A stretch of DNA of 64,000 bases from Bacillus_BD oryzisoli (GCF_036670025.1 NZ_CP137640.1:4250001-4314000), one strand, 5' to 3'; counted from the first letter of the stretch, positions 34,752 through 43,991 are shown. A program made the numbers and translations. The notes: generated by a model not told the origin, from the letters alone.

Positions 34752-36833
34752 TTAAATAACCGATTTTTCAAGGATCTCAACGACATCTAATGTTTGAACT
34801 TTTTCATCTACTTCCTTAGCTTTTGTGCCATCACCAATCATAGTTAAGCAGTATGGACAGCCTGTACTAATAATGGTTGGATTTGTTTCCAACAGCTGTT
34901 CCGTTCTTGCCACGTTAATCCGTGTTCCCGTATCTTCCTCCATCCACATCAGCCCGCCGCCGGCACCGCAGCACATGGCTGTTTCACGTTTCCGTTCAGG
35001 TTCCACAAGCGTAACACCCGGAATAGACTTCAAAATATCACGTGGTGCATCATACACATTATTGTAGCGGCCTAAATAACAGGAATCATGATACGTAATG
35101 ACTTCATTGACAGCCTTATTTGGCTTCAGCTTTCCTTCTTCTACGAGTTTGGACAGTAATTGCGTATGATGATACACTTCTGCCTCTAGACCAAATTCAG
35201 GATATTCATTTTTCAACGTATTAAAAGCATGCGGATCCATTGTCACAATCTTCTTCACATCATACTTCTTAAATGTTTCAATATTAGCATTCGCCAGCTC
35301 TTGGAATAAGAACTCGTTACCAATCCGACGCGGTGTATCACCAGAGTTCTTTTCCTCATTTCCAAGAATCGCAAACTTAACTCCTGCATGATTCAACAAA
35401 CGGACAAAGGACTGCGTCAGCTTCTGACTTCGGTTATCGTAGGAACCCATTGAGCCGACGAAGAATAGATACTCAAACTCTTCTCCCGCTTTTTTCAATT
35501 CTTTTGCTGTCGGGATCGTCACATCCTCAACAGCATCACGCCAGTTCGCACGCTCCTTGCGGTTCATTCCCCAAGGATTTCCCTGACGTTCAATATTGGT
35601 AATTGCCCGCTGTGCATCACTGTTCATGTTTCCTTCCGTTAAAACAAGATAACGGCGGAGGTCGATAATTTTATCCACATGCTCATTTGCTACAGGACAT
35701 TGGTCCTCACAATTGCGGCACGTTGTACAGGCCCAAATTTCTTCTTCTGTAATGACATCACCAATTAATCGAACACTTTCCATCGCTGCTGCCACTTCTT
35801 CGGCACCGCTTCCTGCTAATGCCAGCTGATTGGCTCTTGTATTTTTAAACGCAAAAGCAGGTGCCCATGGCTGCCTCGATGTAATGGCTGCGCCTTTTTC
35901 TGTTAAATGGTCCCTCATCTTCACAATCAGATCCATTGGCGATAACGTTTTTCCAGTACCCGAAGCTGGGCACATATTGGTGCATCGACCGCATTCTGCA
36001 CATGCGTACAGATCAATCAATTGCTGCTGTGTAAAATCCTCGATTTTACCAACACCGAATTCCTCAGCTTCCTCATCCTCGAAATCAATCTTTCTTAATT
36101 TTCCCACAGGGCCTTGTTTTTTAAAGAAAATATTGACCATGGCAAATAACTCATGAAATTGCTTTGACTGCGGGACAAACACAAGGAATGTGAAGACAGT
36201 CAGCATATGAACCCACCAGAATACGTAGAACAGTACAGTTCCTGCGGTTGTTCCAATACCGGAGAACAGCAGAGCAATTGTACCAGAGAATGGAGCATAG
36301 ACTAGGTTTGGTTCATGATTTAACATAACCGCTTCGAAACCTAAAGTAATCAAGATGGATAAAGTTAGTGTGGATAGAGCGATATAAACAAAAGCTGCTT
36401 TTCCGTCACGTTTCCATTGCAGACGTTTTAACTTTTCACCATAACGGCGGTAAAAACCATATACGATAGCCAGCAGCATGAGGAATGTGGCCCACTCTTG
36501 CAGCAGACTGAAATATTTATGTGCTTCACCAAAAGGAAATTCATAACCTTTGATAAAACCTTTTATAATCAGTTCAATTAGTCCAATTTGAATGATAAAG
36601 AAAGTATAAAATAGTACTAAATGCATCATTCCGCTTTTTTTGTCTTTAAATAATTTGGACTGACCGAAGCCGTTGGTTAATACGAGATTCATTCTTTCTT
36701 TCAAGTTTGGTTCAAACTCAGCTTTTTTACCAAGGTTGATAAATAAATACCGTGTATAAACAAGATTGACAAACAAATAGACTGCAAATCCAGCCACGGC
36801 TAGGAAAGCAATTAAATTCAGTAATGATATCAT
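34752..36833 (-). CDS. fadF: Membrane Fe-S reductase, FadF-like (electron transfer from ETF)
   Basis: About 693 residues, similar in size and layout to B. subtilis FadF/YwjF (705). The first 240 residues hold about six hydrophobic helices related to NarI/HdrE cytochrome b subunits. Two [4Fe-4S] motifs follow: CAECGRCTNMCP and CTTCRNCEDQCP. The C-terminal half has two CCG (heterodisulfide reductase type) domains, with YHDSCYLGRYNNVYD and AMCCGAGGGLMW. It probably passes electrons from acyl-CoA dehydrogenase via ETF to the quinone pool. It directly follows etfB-etfA, which supports this. I prefer the second ATG, 11 bases after GGAGG; one ATG 9 bases earlier is nearly on the site. Confidence 0.9.
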   Translation of the reverse strand: MISLLNLIAFLAVAGFAVYLFVNLVYTRYLFINLGKKAEFEPNLKERMNLVLTNGFGQSKLFKDKKSGMMHLVLFYTFFIIQIGLIELIIKGFIKGYEFPFGEAHKYFSLLQEWATFLMLLAIVYGFYRRYGEKLKRLQWKRDGKAAFVYIALSTLTLSILITLGFEAVMLNHEPNLVYAPFSGTIALLFSGIGTTAGTVLFYVFWWVHMLTVFTFLVFVPQSKQFHELFAMVNIFFKKQGPVGKLRKIDFEDEEAEEFGVGKIEDFTQQQLIDLYACAECGRCTNMCPASGTGKTLSPMDLIVKMRDHLTEKGAAITSRQPWAPAFAFKNTRANQLALAGSGAEEVAAAMESVRLIGDVITEEEIWACTTCRNCEDQCPVANEHVDKIIDLRRYLVLTEGNMNSDAQRAITNIERQGNPWGMNRKERANWRDAVEDVTIPTAKELKKAGEEFEYLFFVGSMGSYDNRSQKLTQSFVRLLNHAGVKFAILGNEEKNSGDTPRRIGNEFLFQELANANIETFKKYDVKKIVTMDPHAFNTLKNEYPEFGLEAEVYHHTQLLSKLVEEGKLKPNKAVNEVITYHDSCYLGRYNNVYDAPRDILKSIPGVTLVEPERKRETAMCCGAGGGLMWMEEDTGTRINVARTEQLLETNPTIISTGCPYCLTMIGDGTKAKEVDEKVQTLDVVEILEKSVI

Positions 36834-36930
36834 CCTTTTCATCTCCTCCCATGGTTGTATTACGGGAATGGGAGGAAATGAATTCCTCCCTATAAGTGGA
36901 TGCCTGATACCGGCATCCTATCCTGCACAT

Positions 36931-37902
36931 TTAGTTAACTGCCACACTTTTAAACTCTTCCACTAATAACGGCACGACTTCAAACAAATCTCCAACAATT
37001 CCATAATCAGCGATGCTGAAAATATTTGCTTCTGGATCCTTGTTGATGGCAACAATGACTTTTGAGTTGGACATGCCGGCTACGTGTTGAATCGCACCCG
37101 AGATTCCGCATGCAATATAAAGATCCGGTGTGACCACTTTTCCTGTTTGGCCAATTTGTAACGAATAGTCACTGTACCCTGCATCACATGCACCACGGGA
37201 TGATCCAACTGCTCCGCCTAATGCATCTGCCAGTTCCTGCAGCACTTTGAAGCCTTCTGCACTCTTTACGCCGCGACCGCCGGATACAATAATTTTTGCC
37301 TCTGAAAGGTCTACTCCGCCTGTTGTTTTGCGTACTACGTCTTTAATAATCGTACGCAAGTCTTTGATATCAACAGTAACTGATGCTACATCACCAGTAC
37401 GTGCTGCATCCTTTTCAAGTGGTGCAATATTATTTGGACGAATGGTGGCAAAAATCAATCCTTCTTTAATCACTTTCTTCTCAAACGCTTTTCCAGAGTA
37501 GATTGGACGGGTAAACACAACCTCGTCTCCATTTACTTCAAGACTGACAGCATCTGAAACTAATCCTGACTTAAGCTTTGCCGCAATTCGCGGTGAAATA
37601 TCTTTTCCAATTGATGTATGTCCTAGAATCAATCCTTCAGGCTTCTCCGCTTCGATCACCTGCATAATTGCCTGTGTATATCCATCTGGTGTATACTTAT
37701 TCAGTTCGCTGTTCTCAGCTACTATTACACGGTCTGCTCCATATTGGATCAGTTGATTAGCCAAACTGCCTGCATCGCCTAGTAATACTCCGACTACTTC
37801 TCCTCCATCCGCAATATGCTTTGCAGCCGCAATGGCTTCAAAAGAAACATTCCGTAACTCACCTTGACGAACTTCACCTATTACAAGTACTTTTTTTGAC
37901 AT
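36931..37902 (-). CDS. etfA: Electron transfer flavoprotein alpha subunit
   Basis: 323 residues, start at MSKKVLVIGEV seven bases after GGAGG. The C-terminal FAD-binding region carries ISGGRGVKSAEGF, GSSRGACDAGY, QIGQTGKVVTPDLYIACGISGA (in parts) and INKDPEANIFSIADYGIVGD, the classical ETF-alpha signature. With EtfB it shuttles electrons from acyl-CoA dehydrogenase to the membrane reductase. Gene order acd-etfB-etfA-fadF on one strand fits the pathway. Confidence 0.96.
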   Translation of the reverse strand: MSKKVLVIGEVRQGELRNVSFEAIAAAKHIADGGEVVGVLLGDAGSLANQLIQYGADRVIVAENSELNKYTPDGYTQAIMQVIEAEKPEGLILGHTSIGKDISPRIAAKLKSGLVSDAVSLEVNGDEVVFTRPIYSGKAFEKKVIKEGLIFATIRPNNIAPLEKDAARTGDVASVTVDIKDLRTIIKDVVRKTTGGVDLSEAKIIVSGGRGVKSAEGFKVLQELADALGGAVGSSRGACDAGYSDYSLQIGQTGKVVTPDLYIACGISGAIQHVAGMSNSKVIVAINKDPEANIFSIADYGIVGDLFEVVPLLVEEFKSVAVN

Positions 37903-37984
37903 ACTGGTTCCTCCTATAACTTTCACTTTGATTATTCCGTCCGTTTTTCTCTCTATATACTGCGTGCATATTTGTTTTGTAAAA

Positions 37985-38755
37985 TTAAACTACCTTGGCC
38001 TCTGTTTTTAATAATGAAACAAGCTCTTTCACTTGCCCAGAAATATCCCCTGTAAGAACCTTTCCGGCCTCTTTTGCCGGCGGTAAGAAAATATCAATTG
38101 TTTTTGTTTTTCCTTCTACATCATCTTCATCAATGTCTAAATCATCTAAATCTAGCTTTTCAAGCGGCTTTTTCTTTGCCTTCATAATACCCGGCAAAGA
38201 TGGATAACGCGGTTCGTTTAACCCTTGCTGGCAAGTGACTAAAAGTGGCAGCTGTGTTTCGACGATTTCGATGTCGCCTTCTACATCACGTTCAATCAAT
38301 GCTTTATTTCCGTCAATCGAAAGCTTTGTAATTGTTGTAACCGCCGAAATTCCTAGCTCCTCTGCGAGTCTTGGACCTACTTGACCGGAACTGCCGTCCA
38401 CAGTTACATTCCCCGCTAGAATAATATCAACTTCTTTGTCTTTAAAAAATGTGCTTAGAATTGTTGCGGTAGAGAATGGATCGCCGTCTTCCACATCTTC
38501 GTCATTAATGATGACAGCTTTATCAGCTCCCATTGCAAGGGCTGTGCGAAGCTCTTTTTCCGCTTCTTCTTCACCAATTGTGACAACGGTTACTTCACCG
38601 CCGTGTTCTTCTCGTAGGTTAAGCGCCTCTTCAATTGCATACTCGTCATATGGATTGATAATAAATTCAGCACCATCATCCACTACTTGTCCATTTTTAA
38701 TCGTGATTTTTTCTTCTGTATCAAAAGTGCGTTTCATAACAACGTAAATATTCAT
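37985..38755 (-). CDS. etfB: Electron transfer flavoprotein beta subunit
   Basis: 256 residues. Begins MNIYVVMKRTFDTEEKI and holds the AMP/FAD-binding segment AGNVTVDGSSGQVGPRLAEELG and the conserved VTCQQGLNEPRYPSLPGIMKAKKKP loop (the ETF recognition-loop area lies just after). Partner of EtfA. Start ATG preceded by GAGGAAATACA. Length and order are normal. Confidence 0.96.
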   Translation of the reverse strand: MNIYVVMKRTFDTEEKITIKNGQVVDDGAEFIINPYDEYAIEEALNLREEHGGEVTVVTIGEEEAEKELRTALAMGADKAVIINDEDVEDGDPFSTATILSTFFKDKEVDIILAGNVTVDGSSGQVGPRLAEELGISAVTTITKLSIDGNKALIERDVEGDIEIVETQLPLLVTCQQGLNEPRYPSLPGIMKAKKKPLEKLDLDDLDIDEDDVEGKTKTIDIFLPPAKEAGKVLTGDISGQVKELVSLLKTEAKVV

Positions 38756-38810
38756 TGTATTTCCTCCTCAGAAATGTTTTTGAATTGAATTGATTACATC
38801 TTATAAACTC

Positions 38811-39947
38811 TTAATCTGCTAAAATATCTTTCGCAATGACAACCCGTTGAATTTGGTTTGTTCCTTCATAAATTTGCATGATTTTAGCATCGCGGAAATA
38901 TTTTTCAACCCCATATTCGCGAATGAAGCCATAGCCGCCATGTATTTGAACCGCATCTGTTGCCACCTTCATCGCTGTATCAGAGGCATAGCATTTAGCA
39001 AATGATGAAGCCTTGATATTTGGTGTTCCTTGCTCTACATACCAAACGGCCTTTTGTACTAATAATCTCGAAGCCTCAATTTGCATAGCCATGTCAGCCA
39101 GCATAAACTGAATGCCTTGGAAGTTCGCAATCGGCTTACCGAACTGCTTTCTTTCCTTTGCATAATTAACAGCTTCCTCATAAGCTCCTTGTGCAATGCC
39201 AAGTGCCTGAGCTCCAACCATTGGGCGGGCGTAGGATAACGCTTTCATAAAAATCTTAAAGCCGTCCCCTTCTTCGCCAAGACGATTTTCCACTGGAACA
39301 CGTACTTCATCAAATGTCACGGAAGCTGTATTAGAAGAACGAAGTCCCATTTTCTTTTCGTGAGGACCGACATTTACTCCTTCTAAGTCGCGATCAACAA
39401 TTAACGCAACAAACTTGCTGGCTCCTTCAGCATCCTTTAACTTCGCAAGTACTGTATAGTAATTAGCATAGCTGGCATTGGTAATAAAACATTTGTCTCC
39501 ATTTAAAATATATTCATCTCCAACTCTTTCAACCGTTGTTTTCATCCCAGCTACATCACTGCCTGCTGAAGGTTCGGTAAGAGCAAAAGCTGAATATCCC
39601 CCATCGGCGAGAATTCCGAAGTATTTTTTCTTTTGTTCTTCTGTTCCACCGACAAGGATTGGATAGGATGCCAAGGAATTTGCTTCGACAGAAGTCGTAA
39701 TTCCTGCGCAGCCTCGTGCCAGTTCTTCTACGATTACAGCATGTGAAATTTTATCGATACCAGGACCGCCAAATTGTTCAGGGAGAGCGAAATTATATAA
39801 ACCAACTTCTCTCAGCTTGTTATGAATCTCAAATGGAAACTCTTCCTTTTCGTCATACTCTCGTGCATATGGAATAATTTCCTCGTTTACAAAATCTCTC
39901 GTCATTGTCTTAATCGCCAACTGATCTTCATTTAGTAAAAAATCCAT
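38811..39947 (-). CDS. Acyl-CoA dehydrogenase
   Basis: 378 residues, FAD-dependent; introduces the 2,3-double bond into acyl-CoA. Signatures: ALTEPSAGSDVAGMKT and the C-terminal QIHGGYGFIREYGVEKYFRDAKI (in parts QIHGGYGF, YFRDAKI), and the catalytic base region IMQIYEGTNQIQR with the usual Glu. First gene of the unit acd-etfB-etfA-fadF. Its upstream region carries the perfect palindrome at 40048. Chain length is unknown; the pattern is of the short/medium-chain (butyryl-CoA-like) group. Confidence 0.94.
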   Translation of the reverse strand: MDFLLNEDQLAIKTMTRDFVNEEIIPYAREYDEKEEFPFEIHNKLREVGLYNFALPEQFGGPGIDKISHAVIVEELARGCAGITTSVEANSLASYPILVGGTEEQKKKYFGILADGGYSAFALTEPSAGSDVAGMKTTVERVGDEYILNGDKCFITNASYANYYTVLAKLKDAEGASKFVALIVDRDLEGVNVGPHEKKMGLRSSNTASVTFDEVRVPVENRLGEEGDGFKIFMKALSYARPMVGAQALGIAQGAYEEAVNYAKERKQFGKPIANFQGIQFMLADMAMQIEASRLLVQKAVWYVEQGTPNIKASSFAKCYASDTAMKVATDAVQIHGGYGFIREYGVEKYFRDAKIMQIYEGTNQIQRVVIAKDILAD

Positions 39948-39975
39948 TTATCTCCACCCCTAAAAAGAATAAAGT

Positions 39976-40098
39976 TTATCGTTAAACGCCTAAATTCTAT
40001 ATTGTTTTCTTGTTTTAAAGTTTAATATTTTTCAAGCAAAAGGTGTACCTACACAATGTAGGAAAATTAAGAGTCTTTTTGTACTTTATTAACGATAA
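39976..40098. promoter_or_regulatory. Two TTATCGTTAA motifs before the dehydrogenase gene
   Basis: TTATCGTTAA at 39976-39985 and the inverted TTAACGATAA at 40089-40098 frame the palindrome at 40048. The decamer recurs at 34437. A promoter-proximal regulatory role is possible but not shown. Confidence 0.3.
40048..40062 (-). promoter_or_regulatory. Putative operator palindrome, beta-oxidation site 3 (perfect)
   Basis: CCTACA-CAA-TGTAGG followed by A: perfect 6-3-6 palindrome, 101 bases upstream of the acyl-CoA dehydrogenase start. It is the best copy of four and defines the consensus. Confidence 0.6.
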
Positions 40099-40166
40099 AT
40101 ATAGTAAATTCGTTTTACAACTACTACACTGTTAGTACAGGGATAGGTTAACTACTCCTTTTTTGT

Positions 40167-40206
40167 TAAAGAAAAATAGCCTTATCCGATATACAGATCA
40201 AGGCTC
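40167..40206 (-). terminator. Terminator of the MFS gene
   Basis: AGCCTT...AAGGCT arms around an inner GATC/TATCC pairing, followed on the minus strand by TATTTTTC. It lies about 60 bases after the MFS stop. Confidence 0.65.
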
Positions 40207-40263
40207 ATGTCTCTATTGACGGCTCATCTTTTACACTTTTCATGTTTAATTAATCGAAATCGT

Positions 40264-41478
40264 TTACCCTTCCTTTACGTCTTTTATTTGCAAAATACTG
40301 CTTTTGACTTTGTTTGCACTTGTTAATCTCCAATAAGCCGGAATCGTAAAAATGATGATGACACCGCATAAAATATACAACGCAGAGTAGCCCGATTGTG
40401 CTGAAACACCCCCTAACACAAAGGCGCCGAGAGCCATACCAGAATCAAATAATGTAAAGAACGTTGAAGTTGCGTGCCCGCTTCGATGTTTTGGTGCTGA
40501 TTGAATTGCCAATGCTTGGAAACAAGGAACAATCGATCCATAACCGACTCCGATGAGAACCCCCGATATGATTAAGGTCGTAACAGAGTGTATTGAACTT
40601 AATAGAAACAATCCCGCTGCAAAAAAGAGGAATGATGGATAAATAACAGCATGAGGACCTTTCGTATCATACAAACGACCCGTCATAGGCCGAACCATTA
40701 TCATCGCTGCCGCAAAGACAATGAAAAATAAACTTGCGTATTGAAGTAACCCCCTTGTCTCAACATACACGGAAATAAACGACATAATACTTGCATAAGC
40801 AAATGCTGTTAAGAAACCAACAACCGCAATTGGAAAAGACTTTGTTTCAAAGAAATCATGCCATGAAGGACGATTATTTCTAACCGTTGAAGACTTCGGC
40901 TTATACTCTGAAACCTTCAAGGAAAACGCAAATAAATACCCAATTACAACGATAACAGCGAGACCAGTGAATAATAGTTGATACGAAAACCATTGTAATG
41001 CGGTAAATGCAATAAGCGGACCAAACACTACCGCTAAATTCATAGACATGGCAAAATAACCAAGGCCTTCTCCTTTGCGGCTTTCTGGGATAATATCATT
41101 CGCAATCGCAACTAACACTGTTGTGACAATACTAAACCAAATACCATGAAATAATCTTAGAATGAGGAGAAATGATAAAGAATCAACAAAAATATATAAC
41201 ACCGCTGAAAGACAAAAAACAAATTCAGAGATCAGAAGCGTTTTCTGTTTCCCGAATATTTCAATAATCTTTCCTGCAAAAGGTCTTACGATAATGGCCG
41301 ACAGCATAAAAATGGTCATTGCCAGACCTACTTGTCCCTTCGTTCCATTTAATTCTCCTAGAATGTAAACAGGTAAAATAGTTAGTAATGCATAATAAAC
41401 AATAAATAAAAGAAAGTTATTTATTAGTGCCACATAAAATTGCCCTGTCCATATCTTTTCTACATACTTCTTCCTCAT
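40264..41478 (-). CDS. MFS transporter (drug/metabolite efflux type)
   Basis: 404 residues, 12 predicted helices. The helix 2-3 loop has RPFAGKIIEIFGKQK and the second-half copy is RPMTGRLYDTKGPH, the repeated pattern of MFS exporters. The central motif of helix 5 is AMSMNLAVVFGPLIA. The substrate is unknown. It lies between the acyl-CoA dehydrogenase unit and the second ECH-HBD pair but has its own terminator and a 320-base upstream gap. Confidence 0.82.
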   Translation of the reverse strand: MRKKYVEKIWTGQFYVALINNFLLFIVYYALLTILPVYILGELNGTKGQVGLAMTIFMLSAIIVRPFAGKIIEIFGKQKTLLISEFVFCLSAVLYIFVDSLSFLLILRLFHGIWFSIVTTVLVAIANDIIPESRKGEGLGYFAMSMNLAVVFGPLIAFTALQWFSYQLLFTGLAVIVVIGYLFAFSLKVSEYKPKSSTVRNNRPSWHDFFETKSFPIAVVGFLTAFAYASIMSFISVYVETRGLLQYASLFFIVFAAAMIMVRPMTGRLYDTKGPHAVIYPSFLFFAAGLFLLSSIHSVTTLIISGVLIGVGYGSIVPCFQALAIQSAPKHRSGHATSTFFTLFDSGMALGAFVLGGVSAQSGYSALYILCGVIIIFTIPAYWRLTSANKVKSSILQIKDVKEG

Positions 41479-41670
41479 AAAAATTCCTCTTTCTTTTCAT
41501 ATCAATACTGCTGAAGTTTTTTCATAAACTATTAATCTAGAGCATTGTATGAAAAACATCCAAATAGAATATTAAAAATTTTTTGGCTATTCAATTAATT
41601 ATAACATATTTTTTGTTACTCACAGATTCTTGATTCTTATATATGACATTTCTTAATTAAAATAACCAAA

Positions 41671-41696
41671 ATAGGCTCGGATAAAATCCCAAGCCT
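41671..41696 (-). terminator. Second hairpin after the ECH gene
   Basis: On the minus strand AGGCT-TG-GGAT-TTT-ATCC-G-AGCCT is followed by ATTTTGG. It backs up the terminator at 41760. The remainder of 41479-41800 is AT-rich and shows no gene. Confidence 0.5.
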
Positions 41697-41759
41697 GAAG
41701 TCTGTAGGAGCTGTCCATGTGTCAGTAAATCCTTCGCTCATCAATCTCTCATATTCTCC

Positions 41760-41793
41760 AAAAAAAATCGGGTGGCACCTACCACCACCCGAA
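41760..41793 (-). terminator. Rho-independent terminator of the ECH-HBD unit
   Basis: CGGGTGG/CCACCCG arms, then eight T residues on the minus strand, just after the hydratase stop. Confidence 0.9.
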
Positions 41794-41800
41794 TTCATCA

Positions 41801-42580
41801 TTACTGTCCGATATAAACCGGTTTTCTTTTTTCAACAAATGCATTTAGACCTTCTTTTGCATCTTCTGTTGCAAATGACGTATTGAAACATGTAGTTTCA
41901 ATGATTAAACCAGACTCAACATCGGTATTACTTCCTGTATTGACCGCAAGTTTTACCATTTGTAAGGCTACAGGAGGTTTTTTAGCCAATTTACCTGCCC
42001 ATTCTTTAGCGGCAGCCAACAGTTCATCTGCTGGGACTACTTTATTGACGATTCCCCAGTCTAATGCTTGTGCTGCATCAAACATGTCACCAAAGTAAAG
42101 TAGTTCTTTCGCTCTGCCCTGACCGATTATTTTTTGCAGACGCTGTGTTCCACCTCCGCCAGGAATAATACCAAGACCTACTTCAGGGAAGGAAAACTTC
42201 GCCTTGTCTGAGCTGATTCGGAGGTCACAGGATAGTGCAAGTTCAAGGCCTCCGCCAAGTGCTAAACCATTTAGGGCCGCAATGACAGGTTTGGTTGAAT
42301 TCTCGATCTTTGTAAAAACGGAACGTGAAACTTTATTGTTGTTGACAACGGTAACGAGATTTGCATCTGCCATTTCATTAATATCCGCACCAGCAACAAA
42401 TGCTTTTTCTCCGCTGCCTGTTAAAACGATCACATTCACATTAGAATTGATATCCAATTCATCAATTACTTGTCCTAGTTCATTAAACACCTGTGCGTTT
42501 AATGCATTTACCGGGGGACGATTAATCGTAACGACTGCTGTTTTGTTTTCTATTTCAACTAATAAAGACTGGTAGCTCAT
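41801..42580 (-). CDS. Enoyl-CoA hydratase/isomerase, paralogue 2
   Basis: 259 residues, highly similar to the protein at 398-1177: same start MSYxxLLxEIENK-AVVTINRPPVN pattern, AFVAGADINEMA, NGLALGGGLELALSCDLRI and FPEVGLGIIPGGGGTQRL. It is the second gene of an ECH-HBD pair; its start overlaps the HBD stop by 4 bases (ATGA), tighter than in the first pair. Role: hydration of enoyl-CoA. The two copies may differ in chain length or in expression. Confidence 0.93.
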   Translation of the reverse strand: MSYQSLLVEIENKTAVVTINRPPVNALNAQVFNELGQVIDELDINSNVNVIVLTGSGEKAFVAGADINEMADANLVTVVNNNKVSRSVFTKIENSTKPVIAALNGLALGGGLELALSCDLRISSDKAKFSFPEVGLGIIPGGGGTQRLQKIIGQGRAKELLYFGDMFDAAQALDWGIVNKVVPADELLAAAKEWAGKLAKKPPVALQMVKLAVNTGSNTDVESGLIIETTCFNTSFATEDAKEGLNAFVEKRKPVYIGQ

Positions 42581-43467
42581 TTTGTCACCGCCTCTTTCTC
42601 TTGTTTCTTTTCTGTATTGTAATCGTAGAATCCAGCGCCTGCTTTCTTACCGAAGCGGCCGGCTCTCATCATGTTTTTCAATAATAGCGGCGGTGCCCAG
42701 CGGTTATCAGCAAATTCTTTTTGGAAGTATTCCATTACATGGTAACCGATATCAACCCCTGCATAGTCTTGAAGTTCGAATGAACCCATTGGGTGATTTA
42801 ACCCGTAACGCATCGCTTTATCGATATCTTCTTTTGTCGCAATTCCTTCTTCAAGCACTTTAATGGCTTCAATAAATTGTGGAATCATGATTCGGTTGAC
42901 GATAAATCCAGGAACGTCCTTCTTCACTTCAACCACTTCTTTTTTCAACACTTCAGAAACCTGTTTCAATGTAGCTACTGTTTCATCGCTAGTGCTATAG
43001 CCGCGAACGACTTCGACAAGCTTCATTATTTGAGCTGGGTTAAAGAAGTGCATGCCCGCTACACGATCTGGACGTTTTGTTGCCGCTGCAATCTCTGTTA
43101 TGGATAAAGAGGATGTATTAGTTGCTAAAATAACATCTTCTCTCACAATTTCGTCAAGCTGCGAAAATACAGATTGTTTCAAATCCATATCTTCAAGAAC
43201 AGCTTCAACAACTAAATCTACATCTTTTAAATCTTGTAAATCAGTTGTTAATGTAATGCGGGATAGAACTTCTTGCTTAGCTTCTTCTGTAATTTTTCCT
43301 TTTTGCACACTTTTGCTCATAAATTTGTCGATGCGATCTAACCCACCCTGAACAAAACGCTCCTCAATGTCACGTAATACCACATTATATCCGTTTAACG
43401 CAAATACATTTGCAATTCCTGAACCCATGGATCCGGCGCCCACTACACCTACTGTTTTAACTGTCAT
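42577..43467 (-). CDS. 3-hydroxyacyl-CoA dehydrogenase, paralogue 2
   Basis: 296 residues; GVVGAGSMGSGIANVFALNGY binds NAD, and ATNTSSLSITEIAAATKRPDR plus HFFNPAQIMKLVEVVRGY are catalytic-region strings. It differs from the copy at 1199-2059 mainly by a charged C-terminal tail (NTEKKQEKEAVTK). It heads the unit HBD-ECH; a palindrome of the shared type lies 77 bases upstream of the start, the same distance as in the first pair. Confidence 0.94.
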   Translation of the reverse strand: MTVKTVGVVGAGSMGSGIANVFALNGYNVVLRDIEERFVQGGLDRIDKFMSKSVQKGKITEEAKQEVLSRITLTTDLQDLKDVDLVVEAVLEDMDLKQSVFSQLDEIVREDVILATNTSSLSITEIAAATKRPDRVAGMHFFNPAQIMKLVEVVRGYSTSDETVATLKQVSEVLKKEVVEVKKDVPGFIVNRIMIPQFIEAIKVLEEGIATKEDIDKAMRYGLNHPMGSFELQDYAGVDIGYHVMEYFQKEFADNRWAPPLLLKNMMRAGRFGKKAGAGFYDYNTEKKQEKEAVTK

Positions 43468-43543
43468 ATCTATCGCTCCTCATAAATATTTTTAATATTT
43501 AAACTTATGAGTTTATTGTAAGTGCTTTCTAATATTGATGAAA

Positions 43544-43558
43544 CATACATGGTGTAGG
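43544..43558 (-). promoter_or_regulatory. Putative operator palindrome, beta-oxidation site 4
   Basis: CATACA-TGG-TGTAGG followed by A; one arm mismatch from CCTACA-N3-TGTAGG. Distance to the HBD start (77 bases) matches site 1 (76 bases) almost exactly. Confidence 0.5.
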
Positions 43559-43604
43559 AAAAGACGACGTTTTTTTCGTCAACATTATCGAAGAACAGAA
43601 AAAG

Positions 43605-43623
43605 GCATGGGACAGCCCCATGC
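43605..43623 (-). terminator. Rho-independent terminator
   Basis: GCATGGG/CCCATGC arms and CTTTTT on the minus strand, directly after the stop of the gene at 43626. Confidence 0.85.
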
Positions 43624-43625
43624 TC

Positions 43626-43991
43626 TCATATATTGGTAAACGAACTGCTGATCGATCGTAAAGTATGAAGCCTTGCGGTGAAAATGAACAAATCATTGTA
43701 ATTTTGTTCGATATAGTCTCCGATCATGTGGATCGCTTTTCTAAAACGATTGACTAATAAAGCTGTATACTTTTCATCGTATACGAACTTATTTATTCTT
43801 GTTAATTCATCTGCTATAATTTGAAAATGAAATTCATCAATAAGCAGCTTCAGCCGATATAATTTATCCGGATCGGAAAGATAGCTGTTCTTTTGTTGAT
43901 AACTTTTCCGAACAAATTGAATAAAACCTTTAATATTTTCCGCCAACAGATTTGCCTTCTCTCTTTCAAAGTCCACTTTCCACCACCTCAT
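43626..43991 (-). CDS. Hypothetical helical protein
   Basis: About 121 residues from ATG (MRWWKVDFEREK), or 116 from a GTG three bases after GAGGTGG; the start is uncertain. Hydrophilic and helical, no membrane segment: KANLLAENIKGFIQFVRKSY, KLLIDEFHFQIIADEL, LVNRFRKAIHMIGDYIEQNY. No family recognised. Single-gene unit with its own terminator, divergent from the PHP phosphatase gene. Confidence 0.6.
   Translation of the reverse strand: MRWWKVDFEREKANLLAENIKGFIQFVRKSYQQKNSYLSDPDKLYRLKLLIDEFHFQIIADELTRINKFVYDEKYTALLVNRFRKAIHMIGDYIEQNYNDLFIFTARLHTLRSISSSFTNI

Noticed and set aside
40244..40262. CGAAATCGTTTACC as a cre site
   Set aside because: Two mismatches and located at the end of a gene, not upstream of one.
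41692..41706. CCTGAA-GTC-TGTAGG as a fifth copy of the beta-oxidation palindrome
   Set aside because: One arm does not match and it lies within the terminator area downstream of the hydratase gene.
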